A stretch of 29,125 bases of DNA from CAIYYX01 sp035530135. Its GTDB lineage: Bacteria > Pseudomonadota > Gammaproteobacteria > Burkholderiales > Rhodocyclaceae. The notes beneath the pieces are model-generated. The model ran no database searches. It was not told the origin of the DNA and saw only the letters and a program-made list of their open reading frames with translations. Each line of letters begins with the position of its first letter. Positions within the stretch are counted from its first letter, which is position 1. Below, in pieces: positions 1 to 7,927 of the stretch. The stretch is taken from NCBI GenBank assembly GCA_035530135.1, contig DATKVJ010000089.1, positions 1 to 29,125 of the forward strand, written 5' to 3'. The position numbers and the translations under genes were made by a program.

Positions 1-212
1 TGACCTTACAAAAAAACAGCCTCTCCGGCATTTGCACGGGCGAACTGGCTGGCAGCGGTGGTTTGAGTGGCGGCCTTGATGTTACAGATGTGGTCAGGTT
101 TCTGCCGTATGCCCCCGTTAGCGGAGGTGGGACAGTTCCCGAGCCAGCCACGTTGGCGCTGCTGGGTCTCGGACTCGCGGGACTTGGGTTTGCTCGCCGC
201 CGCCATGGCTGA
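1..212 (+). CDS. PEP-CTERM sorting-domain protein, C-terminal fragment
   Basis: Reading from base 3, an open frame enters from outside the window and stops at 210-212, giving about 69 residues of a C-terminus. The last 25 or so are a textbook PEP-CTERM signal: a VPEPAT motif, a hydrophobic Leu/Gly/Ala segment (LALLGLGLAGLGF) and a terminal basic cluster (ARRRHG). In bacteria that make exopolysaccharide this signal directs a secreted protein to the exosortase (EpsH/XrtA-type) system for processing at the inner membrane. The preceding residues are Gly/Ser-rich (GSGGLSGGLDVTDVV) and give no clue to the passenger function. The start and signal peptide lie upstream of the window. The sorting signal is clear; the protein family is unknown. 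Confidence 0.85.
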   Translation, partial: TLQKNSLSGICTGELAGSGGLSGGLDVTDVVRFLPYAPVSGGGTVPEPATLALLGLGLAGLGFARRRHG

Positions 213-278
213 GATCAGCAGTGCTCCACGACAGACTCCGCTCCGATCGGTCTGCGGCGATGTCGCCCTGCGCTGGCC

Positions 279-566
279 GAGCCAGTCGACAACTATTCGA
301 GCAGCCGATGCGACAACGTCATTTTGTGCCTTTGCCTCCTTATCAGGAGGTTGCGTGGTGTAGATCGCGACGATGAGATGCGAACGATGAGCTAGCCAAA
401 GCACGGCAATATCGTTCGCTGTGCCGTATTGGCCACCACCGGTCTTATCTCCAGTTTGCCAATCCGCCGGAATGGCCACATTGAGATCAGTCTCCCGTCG
501 GTCCAGACGAAATTCAAGATCGCCAACTGATCGTGCAAACGCAGTCATCGCGGCTCGGCCACCGCC
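279..566 (-). pseudogene. Class A beta-lactamase remnant with internal deletion
   Basis: The minus-strand frame open from 623 contains recognisable class A (serine) beta-lactamase sequence only between about 566 and 279. It reads AAMTAFARSVGDLEFRLDRR, then ETDLN (the Glu166-x-x-Leu-Asn motif), then jumps within a few residues to PADWQTGDKTGGGQYG (the Lys234-Thr-Gly block), and continues NDIAVLW and the final helix. About 50 residues normally lying between these motifs are missing, and the N-terminal half with the catalytic Ser70-x-x-Lys and the SDN loop is absent. The frame continues past the homology, antisense to the PEP-CTERM gene, so the original stop also seems lost. It cannot encode an active enzyme. 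It lies between two intact genes, consistent with decay of a once complete gene. Recognition is by motif; no alignment was run. Confidence 0.75.
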
Positions 567-651
567 AGCTCGGCGGCGTAGGTCGCTGCGCTCGTCGCCC
601 TGGGCATGCCCGCCTCCTTTCATCCGCTGAAGCGGGCATTATCTTTCAAAT

Positions 652-669
652 CCGGGCGGCTGCGCCCGG
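652..669 (-). terminator. Possible terminator of the cytochrome c4 gene
   Basis: A perfect 7-bp stem (CCGGGCG/CGCCCGG) with a 4-nt loop begins a few bases after the cytochrome c4 stop codon. Read on the minus strand it is followed by ATTTG, a weak U-tract. A second, looser inverted repeat (TGCCCGC/GCGGGCA, 607-639) follows. Position and stem fit a terminator; the poor U-run leaves Rho-independent efficiency uncertain. Confidence 0.45.
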
Positions 670-673
670 TGAA

Positions 674-1321
674 TCAGCGCAAGCCGGCGATGTAGTCGGA
701 CAGCGCCTTGATCTGCGGATCGGTCATCCTGAGCGCGATCGTGCGCATCATCTTGTTCGGATCGTTGGCGCGCGTGCCGGAGCGGAAGGCTTGAAGCTGC
801 GCCTCGGTGTAGTCGGCGAACTGGCCGGAGAGCCGCGGGTACTGCACCGGCAGGCCGGCACCGGTCGGACCGTGGCAGGCGGCGCAGGCCGGGATGCCGG
901 TGTCGGCGTCGCCGCCGCGGTAGAGCTTCTGCCCGAGCTCGATGGTGTCCTTGTCCTTGGCCACCTCGGGCTTCCTGACCTGAGACTCGAAATAGGCGCC
1001 GAGACTCTTCATGTCCGCGTCGGAGAGGCTGGCGGCCATGCCGTTCATGATCGGATTGACGCGCTCCGGCGGCTTGCCGTCGACCGATTTGAAGTTGCTG
1101 AGCTGCTTGTAGATGTAGGCGGCGCCCTGCCCAGCCAGCTTCGGGTTGGTGGCAATGACGCTGTTGCCGTCGGCGCCGTGGCAGGCGACGCAGACCGTCG
1201 AAGCGATCGCCTTGCCCTTGGCCGGATCGACCTGGGCGGGGGCTGCGGCGATGGCGCCGATAGCGACCGCGGCAAGGTTCGTGCCGATGGAGGCGAGCAG
1301 GAAGCGTTTCATTATGTCCAT
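674..1321 (-). CDS. Dihaem cytochrome c4
   Basis: This 215-residue protein begins with a signal peptide (basic start, hydrophobic to about residue 27, likely cleavage near APA-Q) and has two haem c attachment motifs, CVACH at 44-48 and CAACH at 146-150, one in each of two similar halves. Methionines downstream of each motif (92/95 and 191/192/199) can serve as axial ligands. This is the cytochrome c4 architecture: a periplasmic dihaem electron carrier passing electrons from the bc1 complex to terminal oxidases such as cbb3. The start at 1321 is preferred to the in-frame ATG at 1312 because AAGGGA lies about 9 nt upstream of it. It diverges from engB, an arrangement common in betaproteobacteria. 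Confidence 0.9.
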   Translation of the reverse strand: MDIMKRFLLASIGTNLAAVAIGAIAAAPAQVDPAKGKAIASTVCVACHGADGNSVIATNPKLAGQGAAYIYKQLSNFKSVDGKPPERVNPIMNGMAASLSDADMKSLGAYFESQVRKPEVAKDKDTIELGQKLYRGGDADTGIPACAACHGPTGAGLPVQYPRLSGQFADYTEAQLQAFRSGTRANDPNKMMRTIALRMTDPQIKALSDYIAGLR

Positions 1322-1345
1322 TGTGGTATCCCTTGAGGCTCTGGA

Positions 1346-1370
1346 TTGCTCAAACCTGTTATTCTATACC
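1346..1370. promoter_or_regulatory. Candidate divergent promoter region, cytochrome c4 / engB
   Basis: The 87-bp gap between the divergent genes holds an extended -10-like element on the plus strand (TG at 1357-1358, then TATTCT at 1360-1365). The opposite strand reads TATAGAAT, usable as a -10 for the cytochrome gene. Neither has a convincing -35 at normal spacing, so this is a location guess and not a mapped promoter. Confidence 0.35.
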
Positions 1371-1408
1371 AATCCCTTCGCTCACAGCACGCTCGCCGTG
1401 CCCGCACC

Positions 1409-2005
1409 ATGTCGTTGTTCCGTCATGCGGTTTTCGAGATCTCCGTCGCCAAGCCGAATGATCTGCGTCCCTCCGCGGCACCCGAAATTGCCTTCGCCGG
1501 ACGCTCCAACGCCGGCAAGTCGAGCGCCATCAACACTCTGGCCGGCCATACCCGGCTCGCCTTCGTCAGCAAGACCCCGGGGCGGACCCAGCTGATCAAT
1601 TTCTTCCGCCTGCCCAAGGGCGCCTACCTGGTGGACCTGCCCGGCTACGGCTATGCCGCGGTGCCCGAGGCGATCCGCAAGCAGTGGCGGAATCTGCTCG
1701 AGCACTACCTGACGCGGCGCCCGAACCTGATCGGCCTAGTGCTGATCATGGATGCCCGACGCCCCCTGACCGAGCTCGACGCTCAGATGATCGACTGGTT
1801 CGTGCCGACCGGCAATCCCATTCACATTCTGCTCACCAAGGCCGACAAATTGTCGAAGCAGGCGGCGACCCAGACCCTGCGCGAGGTGCGCGAGGCGGTG
1901 GCCGTATATGGCGCGCAGATCACCGTACAGCTGTTCTCCAGCCTGAAGAAGACCGGCGTCGAGGAGGCCGAAGCCGTGGTCGGCGGCTGGTTGAGTGTGG
2001 AATGA
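1409..2005 (+). CDS. engB: Ribosome biogenesis GTPase EngB (YsxC/YihA)
   Basis: A 198-residue TRAFAC GTPase required for large-subunit ribosome assembly. The G motifs are in order: G1 GRSNAGKS at 31-38, the G2 threonine in PGRT at 60, G3 DLPG at 76-79, G4 TKAD at 143-146 and G5 SSLK at 177-180. The frame is open upstream to a TTG at 1346, but the family normally starts with a short sequence like MSLFRHAVFEIS, so the ATG at 1409 is chosen even though no clear Shine-Dalgarno precedes it. It is followed by a probable antisense small-RNA locus and then hemB on the same strand. Confidence 0.93.
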   Translation: MSLFRHAVFEISVAKPNDLRPSAAPEIAFAGRSNAGKSSAINTLAGHTRLAFVSKTPGRTQLINFFRLPKGAYLVDLPGYGYAAVPEAIRKQWRNLLEHYLTRRPNLIGLVLIMDARRPLTELDAQMIDWFVPTGNPIHILLTKADKLSKQAATQTLREVREAVAVYGAQITVQLFSSLKKTGVEEAEAVVGGWLSVE

Positions 2006-2108
2006 AAGAAAAGGCCCCCGGTCAAAGGGGAGGAAACCGGGGGCGCAAGGCCTTAATGAGGATTAAGGCACCCGCTCAGGGAGGTGAAGCGGGAGACGGT
2101 TCATCACC
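2005..2108 (-). ncRNA. Probable small RNA with three CCUC-bearing stem-loops, antisense to the hemB leader
   Basis: Read on the minus strand, the engB-hemB gap folds into three consecutive hairpins. The first (2093-2071) has stem CCCGCT/AGCGGG and a loop containing CCUCCC. The second (2069-2050) is a perfect 8-bp stem, GCCTTAAT paired with ATTAAGGC, and on the minus strand its loop is CCUC. The third (2044-2014) has a 9-bp GC stem, a loop containing CCUCCCC, and then CCTTTTCTTT, so it looks like a Rho-independent terminator. A -10-like TATACT lies at 2120-2115, placing the start near 2108 and the length near 104 nt. All three loops carry an anti-Shine-Dalgarno-like core. A conserved 'hemB' RNA motif has been described at this position in Burkholderiales; I recall the reverse strand being proposed as the transcript, but I cannot confirm that this is the same family. 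Confidence 0.65.
2014..2044 (-). terminator. Rho-independent terminator of the antisense small RNA
   Basis: A 9-bp stem (GCCCCCGGT/ACCGGGGGC) with a 13-nt loop is followed on the minus strand by a U-rich run (CCTTTTCTTT, 2013-2004). On the plus strand the same stem is followed by GCAAGG and no U-run, so the termination signal is directional and supports minus-strand transcription. Its 3' end abuts the engB stop codon. Confidence 0.65.
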
Positions 2109-2114
2109 ATCTGA

Positions 2115-2122
2115 AGTATAAG
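2115..2122. promoter_or_regulatory. Overlapping head-to-head -10 elements, small RNA (-) and hemB (+)
   Basis: TATACT (minus, 2120-2115) and TATAAG (plus, 2117-2122) overlap, each matching 5 of 6 bases of the sigma-70 -10 consensus. The -35 regions are weak on both strands. If both are used, transcription of the small RNA and of hemB would exclude each other. This is inferred from sequence only. Confidence 0.35.
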
Positions 2123-2170
2123 ATAGACTCTTGAAGAAAAAGTTCCGCAATATTTGATTGGGATAAGGCC

Positions 2171-3178
2171 ATGATAGCGAAAGGTGTATTTCCTACGGTC
2201 AGGATGCGCAGGATGCGCCGGGACGACTTCTCGCGCCGGCTGATGCGGGAGAACCGGCTCAGCGCCGACGACCTGATCTATCCGGTGTTCGTGCTCGACG
2301 GACGGGACAGGACCGAGGCGGTCGCCTCGATGCCGGGGGTCTGGCGCATGACGCTCGACCATCTGCTGCCGGTGGCCGAGCGGGCGCTCACCCTGGGTGT
2401 GCCGGCGCTGGCGCTGTTCCCGGTGATCGAGGCTGGCTTGAAGACGCCGGGTGCGGAGGAGGCCTGGAATCCGGACGGATTGGTGCCGCGCGTGGTCTCC
2501 GCATTGAAGCGGGAATTTCCCGAGCTCGGGGTGATCACCGATGTCGCCCTCGACCCCTACACCAGCCACGGCCAGGACGGCCTGATCGATCCCGCCGATC
2601 CGCGTGGCTACGTGCAGAACGACGAGACTCTGGAGGCTCTGGCGAAGCAGGCGCTCACCCATGCCAGAGCGGGCGCCGACGTGGTGGCGCCATCGGACAT
2701 GATGGACGGACGGATCGGGCGCATCCGCGCCGAGCTGGACGGCGACCGGCAGATTTACACCCGCATCCTCGCCTACTCAGCCAAGTACGCCTCCTCGTTC
2801 TACGGACCCTTCCGGGATGCCGTCGGCTCGAGCGGCAATCTCGGCAAGGGCAACAAATACACCTACCAGATGGACCCGGCCAATTCCGACGAGGCGCTGC
2901 GCGAAGTGGCGATCGATCTCGACGAGGGCGCCGACATGGTGATGGTCAAGCCCGGGATGCCCTACCTCGACATCGTGCGCCGGGTGAAGGACGAGTTCGC
3001 GGTCCCGACCTATGCCTATCAGGTCAGCGGTGAGTACGCGATGCTGAAGGCGGCCGCGGGGAACGGCTGGATCGACGGCGAGGCCTGCATGCTGGAGGCG
3101 CTGCTCGCGTTCAAGCGCGCCGGCGCCGACGGCATCCTGACCTATTTCGCGCTGGAGGCGGCGGCGCTGTTGAAGTAG
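2171..3178 (+). CDS. hemB: Delta-aminolevulinic acid dehydratase (porphobilinogen synthase)
   Basis: A 335-residue full-length HemB, which condenses two 5-aminolevulinate molecules to porphobilinogen in haem and cobalamin synthesis in the cytosol. The two active-site lysines are visible in KYASSFYGPF (Lys205) and MVKPGMPYLD (Lys260, the Schiff-base residue). The metal-site segment at 127-137 reads LDPYTSHGQDG and has no cysteines, so this belongs to the Mg/K-dependent, Zn-independent group, as known for the Pseudomonas aeruginosa enzyme. The ATG at 2171 has GGATAAGG just upstream with short spacing; the Arg-rich N-terminus (RMRRMRRDDFSR) is typical. It converges with slmA, leaving a 9-bp gap. 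Confidence 0.95.
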   Translation: MIAKGVFPTVRMRRMRRDDFSRRLMRENRLSADDLIYPVFVLDGRDRTEAVASMPGVWRMTLDHLLPVAERALTLGVPALALFPVIEAGLKTPGAEEAWNPDGLVPRVVSALKREFPELGVITDVALDPYTSHGQDGLIDPADPRGYVQNDETLEALAKQALTHARAGADVVAPSDMMDGRIGRIRAELDGDRQIYTRILAYSAKYASSFYGPFRDAVGSSGNLGKGNKYTYQMDPANSDEALREVAIDLDEGADMVMVKPGMPYLDIVRRVKDEFAVPTYAYQVSGEYAMLKAAAGNGWIDGEACMLEALLAFKRAGADGILTYFALEAAALLK

Positions 3179-3187
3179 GCCAGCCCC

Positions 3188-3787
3188 TCAGCCCGGAGAC
3201 CGGGCGAAGTCCCCGCAGGAGAGCAGGGGCCACTGCTGCTGCCAGTGCCCGAGCGGGTCGTCCTTGAAGCCGCCCTTGGCGAACTGGTGCAGGCGGCCGA
3301 GCGCATAGCAGCGCAGCAGATTGGCGTGGGCGGCGAAGCCGTGGTCGGCGGGGAGTTGGCCCTGGGTGGCGGCCACCCGCAGCGACTGCTTGACCGACGC
3401 CTCGACGCGATCGAGCAACTGATTGACGCGGATTTGCAGGCGCTCATTCTCGAAGACCAGGGCGTCACCGATCAACACCCGCGTCAGGCCGCGGTTCTTC
3501 TTGGCGAAGCCGAGCAGCAGGGCGATGATCATCTGCGCCTGCTTGAGGCCGTGTTCTTCCTCGGCAGTGATCTGGTTGATGACGGTGAACAGGCTCTCCT
3601 CGATGAACCCGATCAGTCCCTCGAACATCTGCGCCTTGCTGGCGAAGTGACGGTACAGCGCCGCCTCGGAGACATCCAGCCGCTTCGCCAGAGCGGCGGT
3701 GGTGATCCGCTCTGCCGACGGATCTTGCAGCATCTCGGCGATCACCTGCAGGATCTGCAGCTTGCGTTCGCCCGGTTTGTTCGCCAT
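3188..3787 (-). CDS. slmA: Nucleoid occlusion factor SlmA (TetR family)
   Basis: A 199-residue TetR-fold protein. The helix-turn-helix lies at about residues 29-52 (TTAALAKRLDVSEAALYRHF), followed by SKAQMFEGLIGFIEE, the segment characteristic of SlmA. SlmA binds chromosomal sites and blocks FtsZ assembly over the nucleoid, so it acts in division and not as a classical repressor. Length and the YRHF-SKAQMFEGLI signature match the family. GGGAG lies about 10 nt before the ATG. It is the last gene of the minus-strand run, 84 bp downstream of argB. An inverted repeat GCCCGG-AGA-CCGGGC (3191-3205) overlaps its last codons but has no U-run. Confidence 0.88.
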   Translation of the reverse strand: MANKPGERKLQILQVIAEMLQDPSAERITTAALAKRLDVSEAALYRHFASKAQMFEGLIGFIEESLFTVINQITAEEEHGLKQAQMIIALLLGFAKKNRGLTRVLIGDALVFENERLQIRVNQLLDRVEASVKQSLRVAATQGQLPADHGFAAHANLLRCYALGRLHQFAKGGFKDDPLGHWQQQWPLLSCGDFARSPG

Positions 3788-3871
3788 CCGTGGTTCTCCC
3801 TAGTGCTTGCCTCGCCGGCACGGTATTTCGAGCACGGATTGTAGCCGTAGGCCGGCCCGAGCGGGCGGCCG

Positions 3872-4756
3872 TCACTTGCTCTTGATCAGCGTGCCTACGC
3901 CCTCGTCGGTCAGGATCTCCAGCAGCAAGGCGTGCTCGACCCGGCCGTCGATGATATGGACGCTCCTCACGCCGCTCCTCGCCGCGTCCAGGGCCGAGCC
4001 GATCTTCGGCAGCATGCCGCCGGAGAGCGTGCCGGCGGCGACCATGTCGTCGATTTCCTTGGGCGTGATGCCGGTCAGCAGCCTGCCGTTCTCGTCAAGC
4101 ACGCCCGGGGTATTGGTGAGCATGATGAGCTTTTCCGCCTTGAGGATCTCGGCGATCTTGCCGGCGACCACGTCGGCATTGATGTTGTAGGTTTCTCCCT
4201 CGGCGCCGACGCCGATCGGGGCGATCACCGGGATGAAGTCGCTGGAATGGAGCAGCGCGATCAGCGCCGGATCGATGGCGACGATCTCGCCGACCTGGCC
4301 GATGTCGAGCAGATCCCCGGGCTTGTCCTTGTCCGGCATCAGCAGTTTCTTGGCCCGGATGAAAGCGCCGTCCTTGCCGGTGAGGCCGACCGCCTTGCCG
4401 CCGTGCTGGTTGATGAGGTTCACGACTTCCTTGTTGACCTGGCCGCCCAAGACCATTTCGACGATCGCCATGGTCTCGGCGTCGGTGACGCGCATCCCCT
4501 GGATGAACTCCCCCTTCTTGCCGATGCGCTTCAACAGTTCGTCGATCTGCGGGCCGCCGCCGTGCACCACCACCGGGTTCATGCCGACCAGCTTGAGCAG
4601 CACGACGTCGCGCGCGAAGCAGTTTTTCAGGTGATCGTCGGTCATGGCGTTGCCGCCGTACTTGATCACCATGGTCTTGCCGTGGAAGCGCTTGATGTAG
4701 GGCAGTGCCTCGGCGAGAATGCCGGTCTTGACGGCGGCGGAGAGCTTGTCGGTCAT
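3872..4756 (-). CDS. argB: Acetylglutamate kinase
   Basis: A 294-residue amino-acid-kinase-fold enzyme that phosphorylates N-acetyl-L-glutamate, the second step of arginine synthesis. The phosphate-binding VIKYGGNAM (30-38), the substrate loop VVHGGGPQI (63-71), the NINADVVAGKIA block and the C-terminal LPKIGSALDA lysine are all present. The N-terminal helix (KLSAAVKTGILAEALPYIKRF) is the type found in hexameric, arginine-sensitive NAGKs, so feedback inhibition by arginine is likely (inference). The product of this kinase is the substrate of ArgC, encoded separately at 22500. A -10-like TAGAAT on the minus strand (4796-4791) may give argB its own promoter, though no -35 is clear. Confidence 0.95.
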   Translation of the reverse strand: MTDKLSAAVKTGILAEALPYIKRFHGKTMVIKYGGNAMTDDHLKNCFARDVVLLKLVGMNPVVVHGGGPQIDELLKRIGKKGEFIQGMRVTDAETMAIVEMVLGGQVNKEVVNLINQHGGKAVGLTGKDGAFIRAKKLLMPDKDKPGDLLDIGQVGEIVAIDPALIALLHSSDFIPVIAPIGVGAEGETYNINADVVAGKIAEILKAEKLIMLTNTPGVLDENGRLLTGITPKEIDDMVAAGTLSGGMLPKIGSALDAARSGVRSVHIIDGRVEHALLLEILTDEGVGTLIKSK

Positions 4757-4846
4757 GATCGGGTCAGCAGTGAAGTTCGATAATGGCAGGATTCTACCCG
4801 TCGCGCCGGCCGAGGGGTTGGGCCGGGGTGGGTCGGCACCGAGCGC

Positions 4847-5314
4847 TCAGCCGCAGGACAGCTCGTCCTGAAGCAGCGGCAGCATCAGGATCGCGTCGCG
4901 GTTGCTCCAGGAGAAGACTCTGTCGGCTGCAGCGCGCCAGGGCAGCCAGAGGTGGGCGAGGTGTTCGTCCGGCGCGATGACGACCCCGGTCTCGCGCGCT
5001 ACGCAGAGGCTATAGACGTGCTCGACGTTGTGGCTGACGCCTTCCGGATAACGGTAGCGCCATTCGCGGAAAATCTCGAAGCGGTTGGACAATCGCCAGT
5101 CGATCAGTGCCTCCGGCCGGGCAGCTATACCGGTTTCCTCCCGCACTTCCCGGTGCGCCGTCCGGCGCAGGTCGCCCTGGTCGAGTTCGTCCTCCACGCT
5201 GCCGGTGACCGACTGCCAGAAGCCCGGGCGGGTGGCGCGCTCCAGCAGCAGAATCTCCAGTTGCGGCGTGTGGATCAGCACCAGCACCGAGACCGGTTTC
5301 TTGGCGCCGGGCAT
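4847..5314 (-). CDS. nudB: Nudix hydrolase, probable dihydroneopterin triphosphate diphosphatase
   Basis: A 155-residue Nudix protein. The N-terminus (KKPVSVLVLIHT), FWQSVTGSVE and the C-terminal HLWLPWRAA block resemble NudB, which removes pyrophosphate from dihydroneopterin triphosphate in folate synthesis. The Nudix box keeps its core REVREETG (55-62), but the stretch between the GSV glycine and this core is about three residues longer than canonical, and the first conserved Glu is not in place. The ATG at 5314 shares a base with the barstar stop (TGATG), so translation is coupled to barstar; the frame open further upstream overlaps barstar and is not used. It ends the aspS-RNase-barstar-nudB group. 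The family is sure; the exact substrate is less so. Confidence 0.8.
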   Translation of the reverse strand: MPGAKKPVSVLVLIHTPQLEILLLERATRPGFWQSVTGSVEDELDQGDLRRTAHREVREETGIAARPEALIDWRLSNRFEIFREWRYRYPEGVSHNVEHVYSLCVARETGVVIAPDEHLAHLWLPWRAAADRVFSWSNRDAILMLPLLQDELSCG

Positions 5315-5757
5315 CACAGTCCCGGGAGCCAACTGATGCCGTCGGCCTGCATGTCGACCAGGCACCAGAATGCCACGCCTTGTTCGCGCCATTCCTCGGC
5401 CGCTGCCGCGAACAGCTGCAAGGTCGCGACGAAGTCCGCCTCGGCGCGCGTGCGCAACAGGTCGGAGTGCTCCAGCAGCACCAGATAACCCTCGGCGGGC
5501 CGCCAGCCGAGGTCGGCGAGACAATCGGCGAGGGCGTCCCAGTTGTGGCCGAACCATTCCGGCAGGACCATGTCGCGCGCCAGCGCCGCGAGCAGGCCGG
5601 CCTTGTCCGTCACCGCCGAAAGATCGACCCGGAACACCGCATAGTCGCAGTCTTGGGCGGCGGCGACGATGGCTTCCGGGCCGGCCAGCGGCAGGTGATA
5701 GACGCCGGCCCGCGAGGGGTCGCGGAGCAGCGCCCGGAGCTGGTTCGCATCATTCAT
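5314..5757 (-). CDS. Barstar-family ribonuclease inhibitor
   Basis: A 147-residue cytosolic protein of the barstar fold. The diagnostic stretch is LPEWFGHNWDALADCLADL (65-83), the Trp/Asn-Trp-Asp-Ala-Leu region that forms the RNase-binding helix, followed by the strand YLVLLEHSDLL. Barstar binds barnase-type RNases and plugs their active site before export. Its ATG overlaps the stop codon of the upstream RNase gene by four bases (ATGA), and its own stop overlaps the nudB start, so the three genes are translationally coupled. Many betaproteobacteria carry orphan barstar homologues; here a cognate RNase is directly adjacent. It is longer than Bacillus barstar (about 90 residues), with extra sequence at the N-terminus. 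Confidence 0.87.
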   Translation of the reverse strand: MNDANQLRALLRDPSRAGVYHLPLAGPEAIVAAAQDCDYAVFRVDLSAVTDKAGLLAALARDMVLPEWFGHNWDALADCLADLGWRPAEGYLVLLEHSDLLRTRAEADFVATLQLFAAAAEEWREQGVAFWCLVDMQADGISWLPGL

Positions 5758-6092
5758 TCGCGGACGCTCCGGAAGCTGCGGTAGTGATCGCCGCTATAGT
5801 AGTACTCGCCCGGTCTACCGGCGATGATGCGGCGGGCGCCGCGGTCGCGCCGCCCGGGCGTGGGCACCGTGTATTCGCGGTAATAGCCGGACGCCCTGTC
5901 CGGCAGGCGCCGTTCGTGATTGCCGAACACGACGCCGTCGCGGCGGAAGGGAAAGGGGCCGCCGCGCTCGATCAGGCGCAGCGTCTGCCGTGCTTCGCGC
6001 GGCAATTCGCCGCGGGCGACGGTCTGCAGGTCCGCCCCGCCCGCCGTCAATGCCGCGCAAGTCAGCCACAGGGCGAGCAGCAGGCGGCGCAT
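5754..6092 (-). CDS. Secreted guanyl-specific ribonuclease, barnase/RNase Sa-like (N1/T1 family)
   Basis: A 112-residue protein with a Sec signal peptide (MRRLLLALWLTCAALTAGGA). The mature part follows the microbial RNase pattern: an N-terminal helix (PREARQTLRLIERGG), FGNHERRLP, then YYREYTVPTP with the catalytic base Glu73, GARRII with Arg87/88, and GDHYRSF with the catalytic acid His103. All three catalytic positions are kept, so it should be an active endoribonuclease cleaving after guanosine and exported from the cytosol. It starts 2 nt after the aspS stop and overlaps barstar by ATGA. Upstream in-frame sequence antisense to nothing useful lies inside aspS, so the signal-peptide ATG is the natural start. 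The role (nutrient RNase, interbacterial toxin or other) is not shown by the sequence. Confidence 0.87.
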   Translation of the reverse strand: MRRLLLALWLTCAALTAGGADLQTVARGELPREARQTLRLIERGGPFPFRRDGVVFGNHERRLPDRASGYYREYTVPTPGRRDRGARRIIAGRPGEYYYSGDHYRSFRSVRE

Positions 6093-6094
6093 GC

Positions 6095-7891
<1,797 letters not shown>

Positions 7892-7904
7892 GTTGGTTTC
7901 CGTG

Positions 7905-7927
7905 AAAAAGCCGCCAGGAGGGCGGCT
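7905..7927 (-). terminator. Intrinsic terminator or attenuator between DUF502 gene and aspS
   Basis: On the minus strand a 7-bp stem (AGCCGCC/GGCGGCT, 7927-7909) with a 5-nt loop begins inside the DUF502 stop codon and is followed directly by a U-run (TTTTTC, 7909-7904). The aspS ATG is at 7891, leaving no room for a downstream promoter. It therefore either ends DUF502 transcription, with aspS served by a promoter inside the DUF502 gene, or acts as a partial terminator setting aspS levels. Confidence 0.65.

Noticed and set aside
545..607. A 20-codon minus-strand reading frame with a good AGGAGG site ending where the beta-lactamase remnant homology begins
   Set aside because: Its translation (MPRATSAATYAAELAVAEPR) does not resemble the missing beta-lactamase N-terminal half, and it is too short and alanine-rich to support as a gene.
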